A model generated the notes under the pieces. That model was not told the origin of the DNA and did not search any database. It was given only the letters and a program-made list of their open reading frames with translations. From Halomonas sp. M20 (GTDB taxonomy: Bacteria > Pseudomonadota > Gammaproteobacteria > Pseudomonadales > Halomonadaceae), in assembly GCF_020622265.1 (NCBI RefSeq), contig NZ_JACNMQ010000002.1, positions 310,001 through 374,000 on the forward strand: a DNA stretch of 64,000 bases, read 5' to 3'. The position numbers and the translations under genes are program-made. Below are positions 44,281-51,901 of this stretch, in pieces (the stretch's first letter is position 1; each line of letters begins with the position of its first letter).

Positions 44281-46547
44281 GGGATCTATTCTCGGATCTG
44301 GAAGACGACGCCCGCGAGGCTACCCAGGACGACACGTTGGGCACTTTCGGTGACGCTTTAGGCAGTATCGATACGCTGCTTGCTCTGCTTGAACGCTGGG
44401 TGAAGCGCGGCTGGCTGCGCGCCCTGGACCGGGCGCTGGTGGTCTTCCTGCATCGCGAGGTGCCCGATGCCCCGCCGCTGTTACTGCTCGCCGCTGCCTT
44501 GGCCAGCCATCAGCTTGGCCGGGGGCATGTATGTCTCGATCTGGGCATGACGTTGAAAGCCCCTGACCTGGCGCTTTCACTACCCCCGGAAGGCGATGAC
44601 TTGAGCGACCCGCCGCCGCTGCCCAGCCAGGTGCTGGCAAATGTGACACTCGATGATTGGCGAGCCGCCCTGGAATACCCGGTGTTGGTCGGCGATGGCC
44701 TCGGCAACACGCCGCTGGTGAAATCCGAGACCGGCGACAATACCCGCCTGTATCTGCGCCGCTATTGGCAGTACGAGCAGGATATTCGTCATGTCCTCGC
44801 CGACCGCCTTGCCAGCACGAATATCGACGCACCCGCCATCGAACCATTGCGCCATGCGCTCGAGGCATTGTTCGGCGGTTCTAATGATATTCAGAATGAC
44901 ATTCCGAATGACAACCCGGCATCCCTCGACTGGCAGAAACTCGCCTGCGCTCTTGCCGCCCGTTCGCGTTTCGCGGTGATCACCGGCGGCCCCGGCACCG
45001 GCAAAACCACCACCGTGGTCAAGCTGCTTGCCTTACTTCAGGCGCTACAGCTGGGTCAAAGCGAGAACCAGGGTGAGAACAAGAGCGGCGAACGAGCGCT
45101 GCGTATTCGCCTCGCCGCCCCCACCGGCAAGGCCGCCGCGCGCCTGAATGAATCCATCGCCAAACAGGTCGAAAATCTCTCGCTGATCGAACTGGCTGGC
45201 ATCGCCGGCGATAAAGGTAATGGCATCGACCTCACCACCCTGCGCGAGGCCATTCCTACGGAAGTCACCACGCTCCATCGGCTGCTCGGATCACGCCCGG
45301 ATACCCGGCATTTTCGCCACAATGCGGACAACCGCCTGGCGCTGGACGTGCTGGTAATCGATGAAGCCTCCATGGTGGATATCGAAATGATGGCTAGCCT
45401 GCTCGCTGCCCTGCCGCCCCGCGCCCGATTGATCCTGCTGGGTGACAAGGACCAGCTCGCCTCGGTGGAAGCCGGCGCCGTACTTGGTGACCTGTGCCAG
45501 CGCGCGGAAGGCGCCCACTACACACCGGCGATCGCCGCCCAGTTAAATGATGCCACCGGCAACACGCTGCCCGAGCGCTATATCGACGCCGATGGCCAAC
45601 CGCTCGATCAGGCTATTGCCATGCTGCGGGTAAGCCACCGTTTTGATGCCGCCAGCGGCATCGGCCAGCTCGCCCAGGCAGTGAACGCGCCCCTTGGCAA
45701 CAACCTGCAACCCAAGGACAAGCGCCGCGCCGTGCGTCAGATATTTGATCAAGGCTATGCGGATATCAGCCGACTGAAACTGAACGATAGCGACGACCCG
45801 GCACTGGACAGGCTCGTGATCGACGGCAACCCGGTAGGCTTCCGCAATGAGGGGCGCGGGCGCCGATCTCGCGATGGCGAACTGCCACAACCCACCGGCT
45901 ACCGACATTATCTTGAGGTGCTCAAACAACAGCGCCCACCCGCAAATGCTGACTTGGAAAACGACCGCGATGTTTTTGATAACTGGGCCCGCGCCGTCCT
46001 CGACGCCCACGGCCGCTTCCAAGTGCTATGCGCCCTGCGCAAAGGCTCCTGGGGCGTGGAAGGTTTGAATCAGCGCATCGCCAGCGCCCTCAAACGCCAC
46101 AAGCTGATTCCTTTCGATTACGGCTGGTACCCCGGCCGGCCGGTGCTCGTCACCCGTAACGACTACAGCCTCGGTCTGATGAACGGCGATATCGGCATCA
46201 CCCTCGCCATGCCCAACGCCCGGGAGCCCGAAAAACCCTGGCTGCCCCGGGTCGCCTTTCCCAGCAACGACGGCAGCGGTCGCATCAAATGGGTACTCCC
46301 TAGCCGCCTGCAAGCGGTAGAAACCGTATTCGCCATGACCGTGCACAAATCCCAGGGTTCGGAATTCACCCACACCGCCCTGGTACTGCCGGACGCGCCC
46401 AACCCGATACTGACGAGGGAATTGGTTTACACGGGGATCACCCGCGCCAAGAACTGGTTTACATTAGTGGAAAGCGGACGCGGGATATTGGATGAAGCGG
46501 TGCTGCGAGAAGTGACGCGGGTGAGTGGGTTGGGAGTTATTGAATGA
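44277..46547 (+). CDS. recD: exodeoxyribonuclease V subunit alpha (RecD)
   Basis: 5'-3' helicase of RecBCD. 756 residues, about 150 longer than E. coli RecD. Helicase motifs: FAVITGGPGTGKTTTVVKLLALL (Walker A, about residues 232-254), RLAAPTGKAAARLNESI (Ia, about 278-294), LVIDEASMVDIEMMA (II, about 358-372), ILLGDKDQLASVEAGAVLGD (III, about 385-404) and VHKSQGSEFTHTALVLP (about 688-704), ending in TRELVYTGITRAKNWFTLVES. Extra length comes from loops, e.g. residues 200-217 encoded by a 12-bp tandem repeat and an insertion SENQGENKSGER around 260. The ATG overlaps the recB stop. The cassette region begins 80 bp after its stop. Confidence 0.95.
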   Translation: MRDLFSDLEDDAREATQDDTLGTFGDALGSIDTLLALLERWVKRGWLRALDRALVVFLHREVPDAPPLLLLAAALASHQLGRGHVCLDLGMTLKAPDLALSLPPEGDDLSDPPPLPSQVLANVTLDDWRAALEYPVLVGDGLGNTPLVKSETGDNTRLYLRRYWQYEQDIRHVLADRLASTNIDAPAIEPLRHALEALFGGSNDIQNDIPNDNPASLDWQKLACALAARSRFAVITGGPGTGKTTTVVKLLALLQALQLGQSENQGENKSGERALRIRLAAPTGKAAARLNESIAKQVENLSLIELAGIAGDKGNGIDLTTLREAIPTEVTTLHRLLGSRPDTRHFRHNADNRLALDVLVIDEASMVDIEMMASLLAALPPRARLILLGDKDQLASVEAGAVLGDLCQRAEGAHYTPAIAAQLNDATGNTLPERYIDADGQPLDQAIAMLRVSHRFDAASGIGQLAQAVNAPLGNNLQPKDKRRAVRQIFDQGYADISRLKLNDSDDPALDRLVIDGNPVGFRNEGRGRRSRDGELPQPTGYRHYLEVLKQQRPPANADLENDRDVFDNWARAVLDAHGRFQVLCALRKGSWGVEGLNQRIASALKRHKLIPFDYGWYPGRPVLVTRNDYSLGLMNGDIGITLAMPNAREPEKPWLPRVAFPSNDGSGRIKWVLPSRLQAVETVFAMTVHKSQGSEFTHTALVLPDAPNPILTRELVYTGITRAKNWFTLVESGRGILDEAVLREVTRVSGLGVIE
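44883..44918 (+). repeat. 12-bp tandem repeat inside recD
   Basis: Three units starting AATGA at 44883, 44895 and 44907 (12 bp each) encode NDIQ-NDIP-NDNP, in frame. The unit sequences differ at a few bases. The repeat lengthens a loop before the helicase core. Confidence 0.7.
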
Positions 46548-46693
46548 CTGGTAACGACCCAAAGCGGCTATGGCGGCAAAGGCAGCAAGCATGTTCATTG
46601 AGGATATGCAGCATGCACGATGATTGGTGTTATGTAGCCGAGCTATACGTAATTCTTTATATTTCAGTTCCTTAGGAGCTCTGCGTGCGAGCG

Positions 46694-46763
46694 GCATAAC
46701 ATTCTTGAACACGCGTGCTCGTTCAGGTCAATAAACGAGCGCGCTGTCTAATACCTGTTAAAC
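46694..46763 (+). other. attC-like site 0 (end of the ORF-less cassette)
   Basis: Box GCATAAC at 46694-46700 and box GTTAAAC at 46757-46763 bound 70 bp that fold into an imperfect hairpin: the stem ACACGCGTGCTCGTT around 46709-46723 pairs with AACGAGCGCGCTGT around 46733-46746, with a bulged base. The outer AAC/GTT pair and the inner stem are clear, the middle is less so. An 11-bp direct repeat CCTTAGGAGCT (46669 and 46764) flanks it. Less certain than the other two sites. Confidence 0.6.
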
Positions 46764-46784
46764 CCTTAGGAGCTACCTCTTAGA

Positions 46785-48092
46785 ATGTACAACCTTTTAG
46801 TTACTGCAAAACGAGGTGCTTGGGACCAGCCTTTCTATGAGTTCGATAAAAGTCGCTTTCTGGAATATACAACAGAGTCAGTTGCGGAGGCCTTTAAGTC
46901 TCTTAGCCCTAACCTTATAGACATTTTGAAGGGGTATCCTTGCATATTTGCATATGAAGGTGAAGACCAAGATCTGCGTATCGGAAAACTTACGTCAATT
47001 AAAGAAAGGGGAAGAAAACTGCTCATAGAATTTGAGCTTGATCAGAACATACCCCCAATACCTTTTGCTGACATTGAGCCAATAGGGCCACTTCTTGATA
47101 TACGTAATTGGGAGATAAACAGGACACACTGGGCGGTTAAGGATGAAGATCTTTTTGAGCGTCTTGTAACTGCTGAATTGCTAAATAAAGAGCAAATACA
47201 GGGGGCAGAAAAGCAAGAGAAACCGCCAACTAAAAGTTCGACATCCCCGAAAGTGGCGTCTGTAAAAGGCTTCATTGGGAAAGTACTTTCTTCTGAAAGA
47301 GAAAGTGGTTCAGAATTTTTTTACAGAGGTCATTCAAATAAAAATAAGTATAAGCTAGAGCCATCTTTATCTAGGAAAGATGATGATGGCAATTATCTTT
47401 ATTTAGAAAATGAGCATATATTATACAGAGAACTTTTAGTATCAAATTCGGCGGATTTTCAATCTGATGAATATACCTTAGATAAGCTGGTTCGAATGCA
47501 ACATTATTCGTTGCCAACTAGACTATTGGATATTACCTCAAACCCACTAATCGCCCTGTATTTTGCATGCAAGTCGGCTCCTAACGAAGATGGTGAGGTG
47601 ATTGTTTTTTCTATGCCAAGGAAGGAAGTTAAGTATTTTGATTCAGATGTTGCTAGTTGTATAGCCAATTTAGTCAGGCTGCCAAAAGAGGAAAAAGACA
47701 AAATTAGCTTTGAGATAGAAAATTTTAATGGTCAAACTCCCATAAAAAGATTAATTCATTTTATAAGAGAAGAAAAGCCATACTTCGAACCTAAGATAAT
47801 GCCCGATGACTTGAGAAAAATTATCTGTGTGAAAGGGAAGCAAAGCAATGATCGAATATCCTCTCAATCTGGTGCATTTCTACTATACGGGCTTGATGCC
47901 GTTATGGACGAAGAAGGAACTCCCGAAATAACTGTCACTCGTATTACCGTCGACAATAAGGAAAAAATACTAAAAGAGCTTGATCTTCTTAATATCAATG
48001 AAAGTACAGTATTTCCATATATTGAGAACTCTGCTAGGTATGTTGCTGATAAATATAAATTTAACAAAGCATTGCAGCGGACAAGCCGCTGA
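46785..48092 (+). CDS. FRG-domain protein (cassette gene)
   Basis: 435 residues, AT-rich. Residues 1-130 form a novel N-terminal domain of alternating strand and helix (MYNLLVTAKRGAWDQPFYEF and IGKLTSIKERGRKLLIEFEL). After a polar linker (about 140-158) comes the FRG domain: EFFYRGHSN (Arg181-Gly182), LEPSLSR, and LVRMQHYSLPTRLLDITSNP (about 236-254), then LIALYFACK, and SSQSGAFLLYG late. FRG proteins are often seen in accessory or defence-linked loci; an ADP-ribosyltransferase-like activity has been suggested for the fold but is not proven. The stop codon lies inside the attC site, so the tail KALQRTSR is attC-encoded. Shine-Dalgarno AGGAG is 13 bases before the ATG. Confidence 0.8.
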   Translation: MYNLLVTAKRGAWDQPFYEFDKSRFLEYTTESVAEAFKSLSPNLIDILKGYPCIFAYEGEDQDLRIGKLTSIKERGRKLLIEFELDQNIPPIPFADIEPIGPLLDIRNWEINRTHWAVKDEDLFERLVTAELLNKEQIQGAEKQEKPPTKSSTSPKVASVKGFIGKVLSSERESGSEFFYRGHSNKNKYKLEPSLSRKDDDGNYLYLENEHILYRELLVSNSADFQSDEYTLDKLVRMQHYSLPTRLLDITSNPLIALYFACKSAPNEDGEVIVFSMPRKEVKYFDSDVASCIANLVRLPKEEKDKISFEIENFNGQTPIKRLIHFIREEKPYFEPKIMPDDLRKIICVKGKQSNDRISSQSGAFLLYGLDAVMDEEGTPEITVTRITVDNKEKILKELDLLNINESTVFPYIENSARYVADKYKFNKALQRTSR

Positions 48093-48106
48093 ATGCGGCG
48101 TTAGTG
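48059..48106 (+). other. attC site 1
   Basis: 48 bp from ATTTAAC (48059-48065, a full RYYYAAC box) to GTTAGTG (48100-48106). The arms AACAAAGCATTGCAGCGG and CCGCTGAATGCGGCGTT pair around ACAAG, leaving AAA/GGC unpaired beside the outer boxes and one extruded G in the left arm. These are the unpaired spacer and extrahelical base that integron integrases recognise in attC. It shares 38 of 42 core positions with site 2. Confidence 0.85.
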
Positions 48107-48135
48107 ATCGTCGCATGAATAGGGAGTTTTAGTTA

Positions 48136-48777
48136 ATGCTAGGCCTTAGTGATTTAGAGGACAATGGTGTTGCTATAATTGATGACATTCATTCTCGTGC
48201 TGAAGTAATCAACTTGGCAAAGTCCGTTGGAGTAATAAGGCCACACCCTAACGGTGAGGATATATCCACATTAAAATCTAGCGATGGGAAAAACTCCCTT
48301 CCTGGAACATTAAGTAATATTTATGGTTTGTCAGCATTTCCTTTTCATACCGACACTGCTTTTTGGGGAGTTCCTGCTAGGTATGTAGTAATGGGAATGT
48401 TCAGAAAGAGCCAGTGCACTACTAACTATATTTCATTTTGTGATATTGCTGGAGTTATTTCTAGCGATTTTCGTAGCATGGCAGAAAAATCGATTTACCT
48501 AGTTGAAACCTTTGAAGGATGTAAATATACATCACCAATTTTTTGTAGAAATGGGGTTTTAGGGTTTCGATTCGATCCAAATGTCATGAAGCCAGCAAAT
48601 GGTCATGCCAAAAAGCTTCATGGTGAGTTGTTGGCGGCTATGGGCGCTATCGAGCCGAAAAAGATTCACTGGAATGGAAACAAAGCTGTTGTTTTTGATA
48701 ATTGGAAAAATTTACATAGCCGATCCGCAGTGAAGAATGAGCGGCGTGAGTTATTTAGAATTTATTTGGAGGGGTAA
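48136..48777 (+). CDS. TauD/TfdA-like Fe(II)/2-oxoglutarate dioxygenase (cassette gene)
   Basis: 213 residues. The iron site is His71-Asp73 (FHTDTAFW, HxD) and His194 (NLHSRS), with Arg208 in the last strand (LFRIYLEG) suited to bind the 2-oxoglutarate carboxylate, 14 residues after the distal His as in TauD. It fits oxygenases of the TauD superfamily that hydroxylate small molecules or amino-acid side chains. The gene is AT-rich, follows attC site 1, and GGGAG precedes its ATG at 48136. The next gene starts directly after its stop codon. Substrate unknown; no amino-acid or siderophore biosynthetic genes are nearby. Confidence 0.8.
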   Translation: MLGLSDLEDNGVAIIDDIHSRAEVINLAKSVGVIRPHPNGEDISTLKSSDGKNSLPGTLSNIYGLSAFPFHTDTAFWGVPARYVVMGMFRKSQCTTNYISFCDIAGVISSDFRSMAEKSIYLVETFEGCKYTSPIFCRNGVLGFRFDPNVMKPANGHAKKLHGELLAAMGAIEPKKIHWNGNKAVVFDNWKNLHSRSAVKNERRELFRIYLEG

Positions 48778-49731
48778 ATGAGCTGGGATAAAGACTCGCT
48801 ATGGGCAAAGTCAAAATTATATTTTGAGCGTTCATTTGAAGTAGATAGAACGGATGACGTTTTTGGGTTGTGGTGTGCCATGGGTTTGGAGTTGTTGTCA
48901 CGGTCAACGGTGGCTCATTTTAGCCCCGTGCTTTTGGCCGAGCCCGACAAGGATCAGCGCCATGTTCTATCAGTCCTAGGGCTAGCATCATCGACATCTC
49001 AGCGCAAGTCAATAGCCACAAGCCAAGTACTTCGCCTTTGCAAAGAATTGATCCCGCAGTTCACAGATGACGAACTTTCCATTGCATTAGCTCTAGCAGG
49101 AAGGAGAAATGAAGAACTGCATTCCGGTACGGCGGCATTTGTAGAATATAAACATCAAAAGTGGATTGGCGGGTTCTATAAATGCTGCAAAGTCCTGACT
49201 GAAGCTCAGGGTGAGAGCTTAACCAGCTTGCTAGGTGAAGACGAGGCACAAACGGCAGAGAAGATAATTGAAGAAGTTAAAAGTGAAGTGACAAGTAAAG
49301 TCAGAAGTAAAATTTCTGCTTTTGCAAAGGTCTTTGGTGAAAAAGATCCTAATGAACAGGCTAGACTAAAACAGGAATCGGAAGCTCAAGGTAAAGCACT
49401 TAGCCATCAACAGCATCATAGAGTCGAATGCCCTGCTTGTAGTTGTGTAGCAACAGTTCAAGGAGATACATACGGGCGTGAGCAAATTGAGAACACAGAA
49501 GATGAAGTAATTGTCAGACAGTCTGTTATCCCAACAAAATTCTCATGCAAAGCATGCGGCCTAAATTTAAATGGATACCGCGAGTTAATGGCTGCAAATG
49601 TTGCCGACCATTTCACCCATCGGGTGCACTATACACCAGAAGAGTTTTATGAACTTGTGGACCCGAACGACAGAGAGACTATGGATTCATATGCTGAAGA
49701 TCATGGTTACTTTCATTTCAGCAATGACTAG
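48778..49731 (+). CDS. zinc-ribbon protein of unknown function (cassette gene)
   Basis: 317 residues, AT-rich. No recognised family. Residues 1-150 are helical and look like a four-helix or HEPN-like arrangement (e.g. LWCAMGLELLSRSTVAHF, RRNEELHSG near 110-118). Residues about 155-210 form a charged, likely coiled-coil segment (TAEKIIEEVKSEVTSKVRSK, KQESEAQGKALSHQQHH). A zinc ribbon follows: Cys218 and Cys221 (ECPACSC) and Cys257 and Cys260 (SCKACGL) with a 35-residue insert. The C-terminus is acidic. The start codon follows the dioxygenase stop with no gap, so the two are coupled and share one cassette. The RxxxxH word RRNEELH hints at, but does not prove, a HEPN nuclease motif (RxxxxH form). 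Confidence 0.7.
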   Translation: MSWDKDSLWAKSKLYFERSFEVDRTDDVFGLWCAMGLELLSRSTVAHFSPVLLAEPDKDQRHVLSVLGLASSTSQRKSIATSQVLRLCKELIPQFTDDELSIALALAGRRNEELHSGTAAFVEYKHQKWIGGFYKCCKVLTEAQGESLTSLLGEDEAQTAEKIIEEVKSEVTSKVRSKISAFAKVFGEKDPNEQARLKQESEAQGKALSHQQHHRVECPACSCVATVQGDTYGREQIENTEDEVIVRQSVIPTKFSCKACGLNLNGYRELMAANVADHFTHRVHYTPEEFYELVDPNDRETMDSYAEDHGYFHFSND

Positions 49732-49744
49732 GAATGAAACTAGG

Positions 49745-49792
49745 TACTAACAAAGCATTGCAACGGACAAACCGGTGAACGCGGCGTTATAT
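49745..49792 (+). other. attC site 2
   Basis: 48 bp from TACTAAC (49745-49751) to GTTATAT (49786-49792). Left arm AACAAAGCATTGCAACGG and right arm CCGGTGAACGCGGCGTT pair around ACAAA with two mismatches and the same extruded G as site 1. It closes the two-gene cassette. Any cassette that followed is missing or truncated, since no matching 3' box (ATATAAC-like) is found downstream. Confidence 0.83.
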
Positions 49793-49950
49793 GAGGGCAG
49801 ACTGAAGGACCGTTTCTGGCCGAAAGTTGTCACCGCTTAAATTGGAAGCGAATGACATCCATGCCATGCACGATACCTCGAACGCACTGCGACCAAGAAA
49901 CACGCTAATTGACGCCGCCCTACGAACTTTGGAGCAAGGCGATCGCATTA
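49793..49950 (+). other. unassigned DNA after the last attC site
   Basis: A plus-strand frame opens at 49827 (MSPLKLEANDIHAM) and runs to 50090, but its second half reads antisense through the HTH gene, so only the first 40 or so codons could be genuine. The DNA may be the left end of a lost cassette or the old chromosomal flank. No family recognised. Confidence 0.25.
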
Positions 49951-50295
49951 CTACCCCCGCTGCGCCATGGCTTGTCGAAATTCTTCCCGATGAGCCTCGG
50001 TCTGCCGCGCCGGGTCGGGGGGAAAGCGGCCCAGCTCCACGGCAAGTTCGAAGAACCCTTGGGCGGGCAAGCCTTCTCCCCTGCGGCTGACGACCAGGGC
50101 GGCAATAAAGGGCCGGCCCTGCGCGGCGTCCTCGCGCATCAGCACTTCCAGTGCCTGCGCGACGCGCTGGATGGTGCGCGGCGGGCGCAGCGACAGCGCC
50201 TCGGCGAGTTGCTGGTAGGTCATCGGCAGCGCCTCGCGGGGTGCCGTTTCGAGAATATGGCGGGCCTGGGCGGCAAGCGGTTGGCTGTCTGTCAT
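49951..50295 (-). CDS. small winged-helix-like protein
   Basis: 114 residues, GC-rich like the chromosome. AQARHILETAPREALPMTYQQLAEALSLRPPRTIQRVAQALEVLM reads as a helix-turn-helix with a Thr-Ile-Gln recognition helix (about residues 10-55), followed by DAAQGRPFIAALVVSRRGEGLPAQGFFELA, a wing-like beta part. The ATG at 50295 is taken in place of one at 50376, which lies in LysE. It follows lysE on the same strand at 50 bp and may be in that operon. The family is known as a conserved hypothetical in related bacteria; the function is unknown. Confidence 0.55.
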   Translation of the reverse strand: MTDSQPLAAQARHILETAPREALPMTYQQLAEALSLRPPRTIQRVAQALEVLMREDAAQGRPFIAALVVSRRGEGLPAQGFFELAVELGRFPPDPARQTEAHREEFRQAMAQRG

Positions 50296-50345
50296 GATTG
50301 TGGTCGAGCACTCGGCCTGCTTGGGAGTGGGTGGATTATGGCCCC

Positions 50346-50960
50346 TTAAATTACCCGCGACGAGAGGGGCAGCCATACGTGCTCGTAACCGATCGACAAG
50401 GAAACGCCCGCCAGCAATACCGCCATCGCGAGACTAAACCCCTTGAGGATCCTTGGGTTCTCGATGCGTTTACCGAGCAAGGCGCCGATCAGCGCATAGC
50501 TGCCGGGTGCGCCAACCGCCAACATCGCCAGGCCGAACGACCAGAGCATCAAGCTGACGCCGTGAATCCCCACGGCGGGAAACTGAATCGTGGCGATCGG
50601 CAGTGTCGCAACAATGCCCTTGGGATTGCACAGCTGCATGATCAGGCCATCACTAAAGCGCATTAAACGCGGCGCTTGGCGCACGCCGCCTATGTCGATG
50701 CTCGACCGGGCGATCTTGATGGCAAGATAAAAAATATAGCCGCATCCCAACGCTGCCAACACAATAAGCGCATTACCTTGCACCCAGGCGGCGCCGGCCC
50801 AGCCAAACAACAAGAACAGGATGAGCATGGCGAGCCCTACCCCGAGATAGAACCCAAGTGAGGCCTTGGCCTGCCCATTCAGCCCCGCATTCAGGCCGAG
50901 CAGATTCACTGGCCCAGGCGAGTACATGACGCCCAGGGCATAGGCGATGATCGCTAACAT
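50346..50960 (-). CDS. LysE family translocator
   Basis: Amino-acid or small-molecule exporter of the LysE/RhtB superfamily: 204 residues and six helices. It starts MLAIIAYALGVMYSPGPVNLLGLNAGLNGQ, the family's SPGP motif (residues 14-17), followed by helices at about 35-60, 65-85, 110-135, 140-165 and 180-200. The gene lies 13 bp after the AraC regulator gene on the same strand, the usual regulator-exporter arrangement. The substrate cannot be read from the sequence; lysine, threonine, homoserine or cysteine-type compounds are typical. Confidence 0.87.
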   Translation of the reverse strand: MLAIIAYALGVMYSPGPVNLLGLNAGLNGQAKASLGFYLGVGLAMLILFLLFGWAGAAWVQGNALIVLAALGCGYIFYLAIKIARSSIDIGGVRQAPRLMRFSDGLIMQLCNPKGIVATLPIATIQFPAVGIHGVSLMLWSFGLAMLAVGAPGSYALIGALLGKRIENPRILKGFSLAMAVLLAGVSLSIGYEHVWLPLSSRVI

Positions 50961-50973
50961 GACGAAGTCTCAG

Positions 50974-51810
50974 TTAATTAGTGACGTTGCGCTGGTATTG
51001 GTGCGGCGTCATGCCGTAGATGCGCTTGAAACGGCGATTGAAGTGGCTGAGATCGGCAAAGCCGTAGCGAAAGGCGACTTCATTGGGCAGCGCGCCATTA
51101 TCCAGCGCATGGCGTGCGGCGTTGATGCGGCAATTGAGGACGTACTGGTGTGGCGTCATGGTGAACTGCTGACGGAACAGGCGCAGGAAATGGTATTTCG
51201 AGAGATGGGCCGCCTGGCTGAGATCGTCCAGCGACACATCCTCTTCCAGATGCGCGAAGATGTAGTCCTTGGCGCGCCTCAGCAGTGCATCGGGGCGACT
51301 GATACTAGCCGCGTTCGACTGAAACGCGCCTTCGCGCTGCACGAGCCGAGTGGCGATCCGGTAGAGGGCATGTTCCTGGTCGATGCGGCTACCGACCTGA
51401 TGCGTCACCAGGCGGGCCAGTTCTAGAATGGCGGCGCGTAGCGCATGGTCCTGGATCAGGGTGTCGGCACTTCTGAAATGGCCGGCGTCCTCACGCCCCG
51501 CCGCATTGGCAAACAGCGCCTCGAGCTGAGCCGGCGGTACATAGACCATCACGTACCCCAGAGTGCTGTCGCCACCCGAGTGCCCATCGTGGACTTCTTC
51601 AGGGTTGAGCTGTACGACGTTGCCCGGCGTGCTGCGGTGGAATTGGCCACCGCTGAAGAAGTCCTGGCGTCCGGCGAGGGTGACGCCAAAGGCATATTCT
51701 TCGTGGGCGTGGCGATCGTAGTGGAAATCATCCATCGCCGCATGCAGCACCGTGACCTCGGCAACATGCCGACTCTTCAAGAACCGAAATTGGCCAGGCT
51801 GCTTTGACAT
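50974..51810 (-). CDS. AraC family transcriptional regulator (cupin sensor)
   Basis: 278 residues. The N-terminal arm and cupin (about 5-120: HYDRHAHEEYAFGVTLAGRQDFFSGG with the metal-free HxHxE-like pattern) and two C-terminal helix-turn-helix motifs (about 180-275: VSLDDLSQAAHLSKYHFLRLFRQQF and LPNEVAFRYGFADLSHFNRRFKRIYGMTPHQY). ATG at 51810 has GGGGAGG upstream. It lies directly upstream of lysE on the same strand and presumably activates that exporter in response to its substrate. Divergent from the Xre-RES pair 166 bp away. Confidence 0.88.
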   Translation of the reverse strand: MSKQPGQFRFLKSRHVAEVTVLHAAMDDFHYDRHAHEEYAFGVTLAGRQDFFSGGQFHRSTPGNVVQLNPEEVHDGHSGGDSTLGYVMVYVPPAQLEALFANAAGREDAGHFRSADTLIQDHALRAAILELARLVTHQVGSRIDQEHALYRIATRLVQREGAFQSNAASISRPDALLRRAKDYIFAHLEEDVSLDDLSQAAHLSKYHFLRLFRQQFTMTPHQYVLNCRINAARHALDNGALPNEVAFRYGFADLSHFNRRFKRIYGMTPHQYQRNVTN

Positions 51811-51901
51811 GCCACACCTCCCCGAACGCTGATTCATCTAGCGTAGATCGATCATCATGCCTGCGGCTTGGACGTTATTGCTCAAAAAGAGCAAATACAT
51901 C

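Larger units (their letters stand above)
46629..49786 (+). mobile_element. integron-type gene cassette array without integrase (CALIN)
   Basis: Three cassettes in one direction between recD and a chromosomal HTH gene: an ORF-less one (46629-46757), one with an FRG-domain gene (46758-48100), and one with two genes (48101-49786). Each ends in an attC-like hairpin. The cassette 5' boxes GTTATGT (46628), GTTAAAC (46757) and GTTAGTG (48100) each match the reverse complement of the same cassette's 3' box (GCATAAC, ATTTAAC, TACTAAC) at 6 of 7 positions, the last base always being the mismatch, as expected if each pair once formed one site in a circular cassette. The cassette genes are AT-rich and differ in codon use from their neighbours. 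No intI gene lies in the window. The classification as CALIN is inference. Confidence 0.8.

Noticed and set aside
46548-46628. A fourth attC or attI site next to recD
   Set aside because: No pairing boxes or stable hairpin with a matching 3' end could be found by eye; only the GTTATGT box is clear.
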